The notes under the pieces were generated by a model. That model saw nothing but the letters and a program-made list of their open reading frames with translations, made no database searches and was not told where the DNA came from. DNA of 6,600 nt from Betaproteobacteria bacterium. Lineage in GTDB: Bacteria; Pseudomonadota; Gammaproteobacteria; Burkholderiales; Burkholderiaceae_E. Where the stretch lies: NCBI GenBank assembly GCA_009925965.1, contig RFPW01000126.1, positions 1 to 6,600 on the forward strand, read 5' to 3'. Position numbers and translations under genes: made by a program. How positions within the stretch are numbered: the first letter of the stretch is position 1; each line of letters starts with the position of its first letter. Positions 1 to 6,174 of the stretch are shown one piece after another.

Positions 1-28
1 ATAGAATGATTACTAACGGAGATAGAAC

Positions 29-823
29 ATGAAACTTGACTCGTCAATTTCAGCCGTGGTCACTGGGGGCGCCTCGGGCTTAGGCGAAGCCACAGCGCGC
101 ATGCTCGCTTCCCATGGTGTCCGCGTTGCTGTCTTTGACTTCAACGCTGAGTTCGGAGAATCGCTCGTCGCCGAAATTGGCGGCGTGTTTTGTGCCGTGG
201 ACGTGACACGCGAAGAGCAAGTCGATGCCGCCTTTGCCAAGGCACGAGCAGCGATCGGGCAGGAGCGGATATTGGTCAACTGTGCAGGCATTGGTCCGGC
301 CACTAAAACCGCCTCACGCAACAAAACCTCGGGGGCAATCGTTCACCATCCTCTGGATCAGTTTGAGCGCGTCATCCAGGTCAACCTGATTGGTACCTTT
401 CGTTGCGGCGCCAAATCTTCGGCGGGCATGATGACCCTGGCCCCGATTGAAGACGAATTTCATTCCGGTGAGCGTGGAGTGATCATCAATACGGCCTCGG
501 TCGCCGCACAGGATGGTCAGATGGGCCAAGCCGCCTATAGCGCGTCAAAGGCAGGAATCGTCGGCATGACACTACCGATGGCGCGCGACCTGATGGCCGA
601 AGGCATCCGCGTCAATTCAATTCTGCCTGGCATCTTCGAGACACCACTCCTGATGTCGTTGCCAGATAAGGTCCGGCAAGCGCTGGGTGAATCAGTGCCG
701 TTTCCTAAACGAATGGGCAACCCGGCCGAATATGCTGCCATGGTGGAGTCGATTGCCCGCAACGCATATCTCAACGGTGAAAGCATCCGCCTCGATGGTG
801 CAATCCGCATGGCGCCGCGCTGA
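29..823 (+). CDS. HSD10-type 3-hydroxyacyl-CoA dehydrogenase, short-chain dehydrogenase/reductase (SDR) family
   Basis: A 264-residue classical SDR, the usual length. It should oxidise 3-hydroxyacyl-CoA to 3-ketoacyl-CoA with NAD+ in the cytoplasm, the third step of beta-oxidation. Visible motifs are the Rossmann loop TGGASGLG (12-19), Asp37 at the end of strand 2 (favours NAD over NADP), NCAG (84-87), and the tetrad Asn119, Ser157, Tyr170 and Lys174 (YSASK). The stretch from about 150 to the end, with NTASVAA, GIVGMTLP, VPFP and a C-terminal LNGESIRLDGAIRM, closely matches human HSD17B10 and its bacterial relatives as I remember them, and separates it from FabG-like reductases. The start is supported by GGAGA at 18-22, six bases before the ATG. 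The CoA ligase follows after 3 bases. HSD10 relatives also accept branched acyl-CoAs and steroids, so the substrate range is open. Confidence 0.93.
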   Translation: MKLDSSISAVVTGGASGLGEATARMLASHGVRVAVFDFNAEFGESLVAEIGGVFCAVDVTREEQVDAAFAKARAAIGQERILVNCAGIGPATKTASRNKTSGAIVHHPLDQFERVIQVNLIGTFRCGAKSSAGMMTLAPIEDEFHSGERGVIINTASVAAQDGQMGQAAYSASKAGIVGMTLPMARDLMAEGIRVNSILPGIFETPLLMSLPDKVRQALGESVPFPKRMGNPAEYAAMVESIARNAYLNGESIRLDGAIRMAPR

Positions 824-826
824 ACC

Positions 827-2464
827 ATGTTTGGACTGATGCAAGACCGTCCACTGCTGATCTCGTCATTGGTCGAGCATGCGGCGAAATTCCATCCCAC
901 GACCGAGATCGTCACCCGTCTGGCAAACGGTAGCTACGACCGGGCAAACTGGCTCGGCATCCGCAACGAGGCGAGGCGGGTGGCCCAGGTTTTGGCCGTA
1001 CTGGGTCTAAAGCAAAGCGATCGGGTCGGGACACTGGCCTGGAACACACGGCGCCACCTGGAACTTTACTTCGGCGTGTCGAGCGCAGGGGCCGTACTGC
1101 ACACCGTCAATCCGCGTCTTTTCCTCGAGCAACAGTCTTACATCATCAATCACGCTGAGGACAGCGTGTTGTTCTTCGACCCATCGCTGAGCGACCTGGT
1201 TGTTAAGTTAGCGCCCACTCTAAAAACAGTCCGCCACTACATCGCGATGTGCAGTCGCGAGCAAATGCCAGAGATTGATCTGCCAGGCTTACTTTGCTAC
1301 GACGAACTGCTAGCCGGCCAAAGCGGGGACTACACCTGGCCTGAATTTGATGAGCGCAGCGCCTCGTCGCTTTGCTACACGTCGGGCACGACAGGCAATC
1401 CGAAAGGCGTTCTTTATTCGCATCGATCGACACTGATCCATGCCTTGATGTCGCTTTCGCCTCAGATCTTCAACTTCAGCCCAAGCCAGACGGTCATGGT
1501 CATCGTCCCGATGTTCCATGCCAACGCCTGGGGCACGCCGTATTCAGCCGCTATCGCTGGCTGCAAGCTGGTTTTGCCTGGCGCGCACCTGGATGGCAAG
1601 AATGTCTATGAAGCAATGCGCGACGAGGGTGTGACCTTCTCGCAGGGTGTCCCCACCGTTTGGCTCATGCTCTTTGACTACCTGGACAAGCATCCAGAAA
1701 TAGACCCGGCCGAATTGTTGCTCGAACGCATCGGCACTGGCGGTTCAGCCCTGCCGCGGGCCATGCTGGAGCGCTTCGAGAACCAGATGGGCGTGCAAGC
1801 CCAACAAGGCTGGGGCATGACCGAGACGAGCCCGCTCGGCGCAATGAATACGGATCTCCCGAAACATCAGTCCCTGTCGGCTGAGGACCGCATTAAGCTG
1901 CGCCTCAAGCAAGGCCGGGGCATCTGGGGCGCTGAACTCAAAATCGTTGACGATGACGGCAAGACCCTGCCCTGGGACGGTCTTGCCCGCGGCAATCTCC
2001 TCATCCGCGGACCCTGGATCGCCAGCGGCTACTACAAGGGTAGCGACGACCCAGTGTTGGACGCGGAAGGCTACTTCCCGACGGGAGATGTCGCCACCAT
2101 TGACCCCGATGGTTACCTGCAACTGGTAGACCGCGCGAAGGACGTCATTAAGTCGGGCGGTGAGTGGATCTCATCCATCGATGTGGAGAACGCGGCCATG
2201 TCGCACCCCGCTGTTGCCGAGGCCGCGATCATCGGCGTGAATCACCCGAAGTGGCAGGAAAGGCCGCTGATGCTGGCGATCCAGCGGCATGGGCACCAAA
2301 CAAGCAAAGAAGAGATCCTCGCTTTTCTGGCTGAGCGCATTGCCAAGTGGTGGATTCCGGACGACGTGATCTTCGTCGATGAACTTCCGCATACCGCCAC
2401 CGGCAAGTTGCTGAAAACCAAACTGCGCGAGCAGTTCAAGGATCACCTGCTCACCAAGACCTAA
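827..2464 (+). CDS. AMP-forming medium/long-chain fatty acyl-CoA ligase (AlkK-like, ANL superfamily)
   Basis: A 545-residue cytoplasmic enzyme that makes acyl-CoA from a carboxylic acid, ATP and CoA through an acyl-adenylate, so it would feed the neighbouring dehydrogenases. All core adenylation motifs are present: P-loop YTSGTTGNPKG (184-194), PMFHANAWG (228-236), GWGMTETSP (328-336), TGD (419-421), the hinge region DRAKDVIKSGGEW (435-447), and the C-terminal catalytic lysine Lys527 in TATGK. The N-terminus MFGLMQDRPLLISSL is typical of the AlkK-type medium-chain ligases, which supports ATG 827 over the internal ATG at 839. Only 3 bases separate it from the SDR stop and no good Shine-Dalgarno is visible, so translation is probably coupled to the upstream gene. 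The acid it activates cannot be read from sequence; medium-chain fatty acids are the default, and aromatic or branched acids are possible. Confidence 0.93.
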   Translation: MFGLMQDRPLLISSLVEHAAKFHPTTEIVTRLANGSYDRANWLGIRNEARRVAQVLAVLGLKQSDRVGTLAWNTRRHLELYFGVSSAGAVLHTVNPRLFLEQQSYIINHAEDSVLFFDPSLSDLVVKLAPTLKTVRHYIAMCSREQMPEIDLPGLLCYDELLAGQSGDYTWPEFDERSASSLCYTSGTTGNPKGVLYSHRSTLIHALMSLSPQIFNFSPSQTVMVIVPMFHANAWGTPYSAAIAGCKLVLPGAHLDGKNVYEAMRDEGVTFSQGVPTVWLMLFDYLDKHPEIDPAELLLERIGTGGSALPRAMLERFENQMGVQAQQGWGMTETSPLGAMNTDLPKHQSLSAEDRIKLRLKQGRGIWGAELKIVDDDGKTLPWDGLARGNLLIRGPWIASGYYKGSDDPVLDAEGYFPTGDVATIDPDGYLQLVDRAKDVIKSGGEWISSIDVENAAMSHPAVAEAAIIGVNHPKWQERPLMLAIQRHGHQTSKEEILAFLAERIAKWWIPDDVIFVDELPHTATGKLLKTKLREQFKDHLLTKT

Positions 2465-2487
2465 CAAGACAAGACGAAGGATTTCTG

Positions 2488-3636
2488 ATGCCGATTGATT
2501 TCAGCCCGACCTGGGCCAACGAGGAACTCAATGCCTGGCGCGAGACTGTCGTGCGTTTCGTCGAAGACGAGGTCGCGCCGGCAGACGCCAAGGCCCGCCA
2601 GCAGGGCCATCTAGACCCTTCATTCTGGCGCCGCGCTGGCGAATTGGGTATGTTGTGCACGGACATCCCGGATAGTTTCGGTGGAGCCGGTGGTGACTTC
2701 CGGCATGAAGCGGTCGTCCACGAAGAACTCGCTCGGCGGGGGCTGTTGAGTCTCAATACAGGCGTGCATAGTATTGCGGCTCATTATTTTCTTAACCATG
2801 GAACCCCGCAGCAACAGCAGGAGTTCCTGCCGCGTATGGTCAGCGGCGAACTCGTCGGTGCGCTCGCGATGACGGAGCCCGGCGCCGGATCTGACGTGCA
2901 GGCCATTCGAACCCGCGCCTTAAGGGACGGCGATGAATGGGTGCTCAATGGCAGCAAGACATTTATCAGCAATGGCTTGCTCGCGGGCGTCATTCTAGTG
3001 TTGGCGAAGACCGACCCCAACGCAGGTGCCAAAGGAATCTCGATCTTCATTGTCGAGACCGCCAAAGCGCCAGGATTTCGTGTCGGCAAACTGATCGACA
3101 AGATTGGTCTTAGGGGCCAGGACACCACCGAGCTGTTCTTTGACGACATGCGCCTGCCAGCCAATGCATTGCTCGGCAGCATCGAAGGCCGCGGCTTCGC
3201 GCAGGCCATGGGCGACCTCCCCTATGAGCGCGCCATCATCGGCGTGAGTTCAGTCGCCGGGATGGAGGGTGCGCTTGCTGCCACCCTGGCCTACGTGCGC
3301 GAACGTCAGGTCTTTGGTCAACGCCTCGCCGATCTGCAAAACACAAAATTCAAGCTTGCTGAAATTGCCACGCAGGTCAAGGTCGCACGAGTTTTCATCG
3401 ACGATTGCATCCGTCGGCTATCAGCCGGCACGCTCGACACCGCGACCGCTTCGATGGCCAAGCTGTGGTGCTCTGAAACTCAGGCCCGCGTGGTCGACGA
3501 ATGCCTGCAGCTCTTCGGTGGTTATGGTTACACCACGGAATACATGATTAGTCGGATGTACACCGACGCCCGTATTCAACGCATCTACGGCGGCACCAAC
3601 GAAATCATGAAAGAAGTCATCAGCCGCGCGCTTTAA
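2488..3636 (+). CDS. Acyl-CoA dehydrogenase, FAD-dependent, with long-chain/isovaleryl-type placement of the catalytic base
   Basis: A 382-residue protein of normal family length. It introduces the alpha-beta double bond into acyl-CoA, with FAD passing electrons to electron-transfer flavoprotein. Domain order is an N-terminal helical domain (about 5-122), the mid beta domain with AMTEPGAGSDV (127-137) and WVLNGSKTFISNG (151-163), and the C-terminal helical domain with RQVFGQRLADLQ (273-284) and QLFGGYGYT (341-349). The usual MCAD/SCAD base in the final IYEGT motif is Gly368 here (IYGGT). Glu247 in LPYERAII instead aligns with the base of long-chain and isovaleryl-CoA dehydrogenases, so the enzyme should be active. 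GAAGGA at 2476-2481, six bases before ATG, fixes the start. It lies 23 bases after the ligase and its 3' end overlaps the convergent amidase gene by 17 bases. The chain-length preference is inference. Confidence 0.93.
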   Translation: MPIDFSPTWANEELNAWRETVVRFVEDEVAPADAKARQQGHLDPSFWRRAGELGMLCTDIPDSFGGAGGDFRHEAVVHEELARRGLLSLNTGVHSIAAHYFLNHGTPQQQQEFLPRMVSGELVGALAMTEPGAGSDVQAIRTRALRDGDEWVLNGSKTFISNGLLAGVILVLAKTDPNAGAKGISIFIVETAKAPGFRVGKLIDKIGLRGQDTTELFFDDMRLPANALLGSIEGRGFAQAMGDLPYERAIIGVSSVAGMEGALAATLAYVRERQVFGQRLADLQNTKFKLAEIATQVKVARVFIDDCIRRLSAGTLDTATASMAKLWCSETQARVVDECLQLFGGYGYTTEYMISRMYTDARIQRIYGGTNEIMKEVISRAL

Positions 3637-5074
3637 CCTCCGTCAGGCTTGGTCGTATCGCAGGGTGAAGTGATTCATAGGCTCGCGCAGCCCGCAGCAC
3701 CAACGCGTCCCCAAACATCGGGCCGACCAGTTGCAACGCCATGGGCAACCCATCCCGGGTCAGTCCGCACGGGATCGAAATCGCCGGTTGCTGCGTGAGA
3801 TTGAACGGGTAACTGTAGGGGGTCCATCCCAACATGGCTTGCGGGTCCATCGGACGATGTCCTGCCGGTTCGGCAGCAAAAGCCGGGATGGAAATGGCAG
3901 GCGTCAGCAACAGATCAAAGCCCTGCATGAACTGACGCATCTGGGAGCCCAAAAGGCCTCGGCGAAGATTGAGCGAATGCAAATCGGCCGCCGTGATTCG
4001 GCTGCCAAGTTCAGCCTGTGCCTGAAAGTCAGGATCAGTCTGAGTCTGATTCGGACCGCTTAGGCCGTCATAAACCTGGCGGGCAGCGGCAAACCAAAGA
4101 CCCGTCGTGATCTCTAGCGGATCCTCAAAGCCGGGATCGACTGCATCAACTGCGGCACCCAAGGACTCGAATACGCGAGCCACTTGATCGAGCGCAGCCC
4201 GGATTTCAGGATCGAGATTTTTCACGTAACCCAGGGTCGGTGAGTAGGCAATGCGCATCCCGCGCACGCCGTCGTTCAGACCAATCCCGTAATCACTTCG
4301 ATCTTCGGGTAGCGACGTCCAATCTCTGGCGTCGGGTTGTTTGGCGACATTCATCGTCAGGGCGATGTCGGCAACGCTCATCGCATGCGGCCCCAGGTGT
4401 GCGACCGAACCGAAGGGCGACAACGGATAGGCCGGTACGCGGCCAAAGCTCGGCTTAAACCCAACATTGCCGCAGAAAGCCGCAGGGATACGGACACTCC
4501 CGGCCCCGTCGGTGCCAATTGCGACGGGGACCAATCCGGCGGATACCGCGGCCGATGAGCCTCCCGAAGATCCGCCGGACGTTCGGGCCAGGTTCCAGGG
4601 ATTCCTGGTAATGCCCGTGAGCGGCGAGTTTGTCTCCCCCTTGCAGCCAAATTCGGGCGTCGTTGTTTTGCCCACCAGAACTGCCCCCGACTCTCGGAGT
4701 CTGGCAACAACGGGGGCGTCAACCGACCAGTCCTGATCAGCCGACACGGTCCGACTGCCGCGCAGGGTCGGCCAGCCGCGGGTCAGAATCAGATCCTTGA
4801 TCGCGACCGGGATACCTTCCAGAGCACCGACCGGGGCCCCCAGTTGACGGTGTGCCTGCCAGCGGGCGTCGCTGCGATGAGCACTGGCGAGCGCGGCCTC
4901 GGCGTCAATCAGGCAAAAGGCGTTCAGGCTGGGATTCAAGTACTCGATCCGACTCAAAAAAGCCTGGGTGGCGTCGACGACCGAAAACTGTCCAGCCCGG
5001 TATCCCTGTAGGAGTTGCGTGGCGGTCAGCGAAGTCAGCGTCGTTGGCGTTGGCGTTGGCGTCACTTCAGTCAT
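3620..5074 (-). CDS. Amidase signature family hydrolase (stand-alone, GatA-like fold)
   Basis: A serine hydrolase that cleaves a carboxamide to acid and ammonia, probably cytoplasmic as no signal peptide is seen. From the ATG at 5074 it is 484 residues, normal for the family. The triad is complete: Lys93 in VAIKDL, cis-Ser169 in TSGGSSGGSSAA, and nucleophile Ser193 in GTDGAGSVRIPA (codon at 4496-4498). The frame stays open to an ATG at 5161, adding 29 residues. That extension (REVTSVSRSRGADSHASQ) is polar, not a signal peptide and unlike family N-termini, so I prefer 5074, though neither start has a clear Shine-Dalgarno. No gatB or gatC is nearby, so a role in tRNA amidation is unlikely. Residues 5-12 form a Pro-Thr run encoded by a GTTGGC repeat. 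Substrate unknown; nylon-oligomer, aliphatic and aryl amidases all belong to this family. It is not part of the beta-oxidation operon, being on the other strand. Confidence 0.9.
   Translation of the reverse strand: MTEVTPTPTPTTLTSLTATQLLQGYRAGQFSVVDATQAFLSRIEYLNPSLNAFCLIDAEAALASAHRSDARWQAHRQLGAPVGALEGIPVAIKDLILTRGWPTLRGSRTVSADQDWSVDAPVVARLRESGAVLVGKTTTPEFGCKGETNSPLTGITRNPWNLARTSGGSSGGSSAAVSAGLVPVAIGTDGAGSVRIPAAFCGNVGFKPSFGRVPAYPLSPFGSVAHLGPHAMSVADIALTMNVAKQPDARDWTSLPEDRSDYGIGLNDGVRGMRIAYSPTLGYVKNLDPEIRAALDQVARVFESLGAAVDAVDPGFEDPLEITTGLWFAAARQVYDGLSGPNQTQTDPDFQAQAELGSRITAADLHSLNLRRGLLGSQMRQFMQGFDLLLTPAISIPAFAAEPAGHRPMDPQAMLGWTPYSYPFNLTQQPAISIPCGLTRDGLPMALQLVGPMFGDALVLRAARAYESLHPAIRPSLTEVKARG
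5043..5060. repeat. GTTGGC hexanucleotide tandem repeat, three copies
   Basis: Three exact GTTGGC units in the 5' end of the amidase gene encode its Pro-Thr run on the - strand. Because the unit is six bases, gain or loss of a copy would change the protein by two residues without shifting the frame. Confidence 0.8.
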
Positions 5075-5221
5075 GATGGAGATCTGCAAGATAGGTTGTG
5101 ATGCATGAGAATCTGCGCCGCGCGACCGCGAAACAGACGTCACCTCACGAAGGCACGCCATCGCGGCATGCTAATTTGACCATATTGGCCCGTAAGGTCA
5201 TCTGCTACCGCTCCTAGTGCC
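5075..5221. promoter_or_regulatory. Divergent intergenic region between amidase and the 211-residue membrane protein gene
   Basis: The 147 bases between the preferred amidase start (5074) and ATG 5222 must hold promoters for both directions. On the + strand a TTGACC at 5176-5181 could be a -35 element, but no matching -10 is seen at 16-18 bases. A five-base inverted repeat, TGACC at 5177-5181 and GGTCA at 5196-5200 with a 14-base spacer, overlaps it and could be an operator. Such short arms may be chance. Confidence 0.3.
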
Positions 5222-5857
5222 ATGGCGTCCGTTACAAAAAACCCTAAGAAACGCCGCCCTGAACCTAAATTGTCAGCCGGACGTTTGGGGCTCATCCTCG
5301 GGCTCATCCTAGGGCTCTTGGGCCTGCCTCTGGTCGGTGCCGGAGTGACCTACTACTTCATGGATCAATTTCAAGTCCAGCGGGACTTTCGGACTCGAAG
5401 CGAATCGGCCCATGTGATGCGCACCACCGGTGGCAGTCTTGATGTGGCCACGATCGGAGTCGACAAAACCATTCGCGATGGCCCCAAGATTCGGTATCAA
5501 AACAATTTGACTTACAGTGTCCGCCTACCCACAAATCTGGTCTTAGAGCCCCGCCCAACTCAACAAAAGTATGTGGTCAGGATCGTACGTCCTGTCGTCA
5601 TCCGCCCCGCCACATTGACGGCTACCGTGATCGGTGTGCGGGCGAGTGAGTCAGGCTCGAGGGAATACAGCGCGACGGATGCGACGTATCAAAAGCTCTG
5701 GTCGGCGATCGAACACGATCTGCACGCTGCGCCAACCCAGGCGCGCGTTGATGCTCAAGCCAAAGTCACACTCAACGCATTCATTCAAAACTGGCGAACA
5801 AAAAACCGCGAGATGGGCCCGATTGAAGCGTGGCCGGTCGAGGTCATGTTTGAGTGA
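5222..5857 (+). CDS. Unknown single-pass membrane protein, possibly DUF4230-like
   Basis: A 211-residue protein I do not recognise with confidence. A basic, proline-containing N-tail (KKRRPEPK, 9-16) is followed by one hydrophobic segment at about 22-46, rich in Gly and Leu (GLILGLILGLLGL), which could pack as a glycine-zipper helix. The basic tail predicts N-in topology with the remaining 165 residues in the periplasm. That domain begins with MRTTGGSLDVATI (66-78), has beta-rich stretches (YSVRLP, KYVVRIVRPVVIRP), then a helix-like section (about 155-190), and ends WPVEVMFE. From memory, the early TxGGxLxVAT pattern and helix-then-strand ending resemble DUF4230 proteins; this is unverified. 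ATG 5222 is the first start after an in-frame stop at 5177, but no Shine-Dalgarno is visible. The 83-residue membrane protein gene follows after 6 bases, so the two are probably an operon. Confidence 0.75.
   Translation: MASVTKNPKKRRPEPKLSAGRLGLILGLILGLLGLPLVGAGVTYYFMDQFQVQRDFRTRSESAHVMRTTGGSLDVATIGVDKTIRDGPKIRYQNNLTYSVRLPTNLVLEPRPTQQKYVVRIVRPVVIRPATLTATVIGVRASESGSREYSATDATYQKLWSAIEHDLHAAPTQARVDAQAKVTLNAFIQNWRTKNREMGPIEAWPVEVMFE
5288..5311. repeat. 12-base tandem duplication inside a membrane segment
   Basis: GGGCTCATCCTC (5288-5299) is followed directly by GGGCTCATCCTA (5300-5311), and a partial third copy GGGCTC follows. It encodes the repeated Gly-Leu-Ile-Leu of the predicted membrane helix in the 211-residue protein. 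It is probably a short in-frame duplication, or selection for a regular Gly/Leu helix. Confidence 0.75.
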
Positions 5858-5863
5858 TTTGCC

Positions 5864-6115
5864 ATGCTGAAAATCGCGCGACACTTTGTATTCACGATTG
5901 CAATGATCGCCTGGGCTGGACTTTGCCTCTACCTTATGGAGAAGGCGCAGCAGGTCTCCGTCGCACTCTACCTGAGCCCCTTTGTGAGCTATTTTCACTT
6001 GGGCGACGACGCGATCGAATCCGCTCAATCGGCCTACCGAGCACTCGTCGGAGCCGTGCTGATCCTCGTGATGTTGTTCCCCGCGTTTCTCTATAAGAAA
6101 TCGTTCCCAGATTAA
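5864..6115 (+). CDS. Small unknown protein with two membrane segments
   Basis: An 83-residue protein not recognised. Two hydrophobic segments at about 7-25 (FVFTIAMIAWAGLCLYLM) and 60-77 (ALVGAVLILVMLFPAFLY) flank a loop of about 35 residues. The loop holds a second moderately hydrophobic part (VSVALYLSPFVSYF) and an acidic patch (GDDAIES). Lys3/Arg6 and Lys78/Lys79 suggest both ends are cytoplasmic and the loop periplasmic. It begins 6 bases after the 211-residue gene's stop; the only Shine-Dalgarno-like element is the GAG at 5852-5854, inside the upstream gene's last codons, which fits translational coupling. A competing frame at 5854-6096 gives an arginine-rich, low-complexity translation and is discarded. 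Probably a partner of the upstream membrane protein. Confidence 0.7.
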   Translation: MLKIARHFVFTIAMIAWAGLCLYLMEKAQQVSVALYLSPFVSYFHLGDDAIESAQSAYRALVGAVLILVMLFPAFLYKKSFPD

Positions 6116-6126
6116 TAAGAGACGAC

Positions 6127-6152
6127 CTGACCCCGTCGTACTGACCCCGTCG
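6127..6152. repeat. Direct repeat CTGACCCCGTCG, two copies with a 14-base period
   Basis: CTGACCCCGTCG occurs at 6127-6138 and again at 6141-6152, in the 45-base gap between the 83-residue membrane protein gene and the end of the convergent cytochrome c gene. ACGAC (6122-6126) can pair with GTCGT (6135-6139) in a weak five-base stem over the first copy. There is no T-tract, so it does not look like an intrinsic terminator. Confidence 0.7.
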
Positions 6153-6160
6153 CCCTAACC

Positions 6161-6174
6161 TTAGCGGCCGCTAA
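6161..6174. repeat. Perfect 14-base palindrome TTAGCGGCCGCTAA over the cytochrome c stop codon
   Basis: The 14 bases equal their own reverse complement. They contain the TAA stop and last codons of the cytochrome c gene on the - strand. As RNA they could form only a five-base stem with a four-base loop. With no T-tract on either side, a classical terminator is not supported. A protein-binding site or chance are alternatives. Confidence 0.7.

Noticed and set aside
1745..2122. 125-codon open frame on the - strand opposite the CoA ligase
   Set aside because: Lies wholly inside a strongly supported ligase gene; its translation has no recognisable motif and is an expected high-GC shadow frame.
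2455..2475. CAAGAC/AAGAC repeats across the ligase stop and the gap before the acyl-CoA dehydrogenase
   Set aside because: Very short, partly coding, with no symmetry or regulatory logic; likely chance.
2784..3209. 141-codon open frame on the - strand opposite the acyl-CoA dehydrogenase
   Set aside because: Opposite conserved family motifs on the + strand; its Ser/Pro/Leu-rich translation is typical of an antisense shadow.
4378..4722. 114-codon open frame on the - strand within the amidase
   Set aside because: Overlaps the catalytic core of the amidase in another frame; Arg/Pro-rich with no motif.
5075..5161. 29-residue N-terminal extension of the amidase to ATG 5161
   Set aside because: The added residues are polar, do not form a signal peptide and have no family counterpart. 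Kept only as an alternative start.
5176..5204. Sigma-70 type promoter upstream of the 211-residue gene
   Set aside because: TTGACC is a fair -35, but CATCTG at the right distance is a poor -10, so no promoter is called.
5651..6028. 125-codon open frame on the - strand across the two membrane-protein genes
   Set aside because: The + strand frames give coherent membrane-segment patterns and operon spacing; the reverse frame shows no domain or ribosome-binding site.
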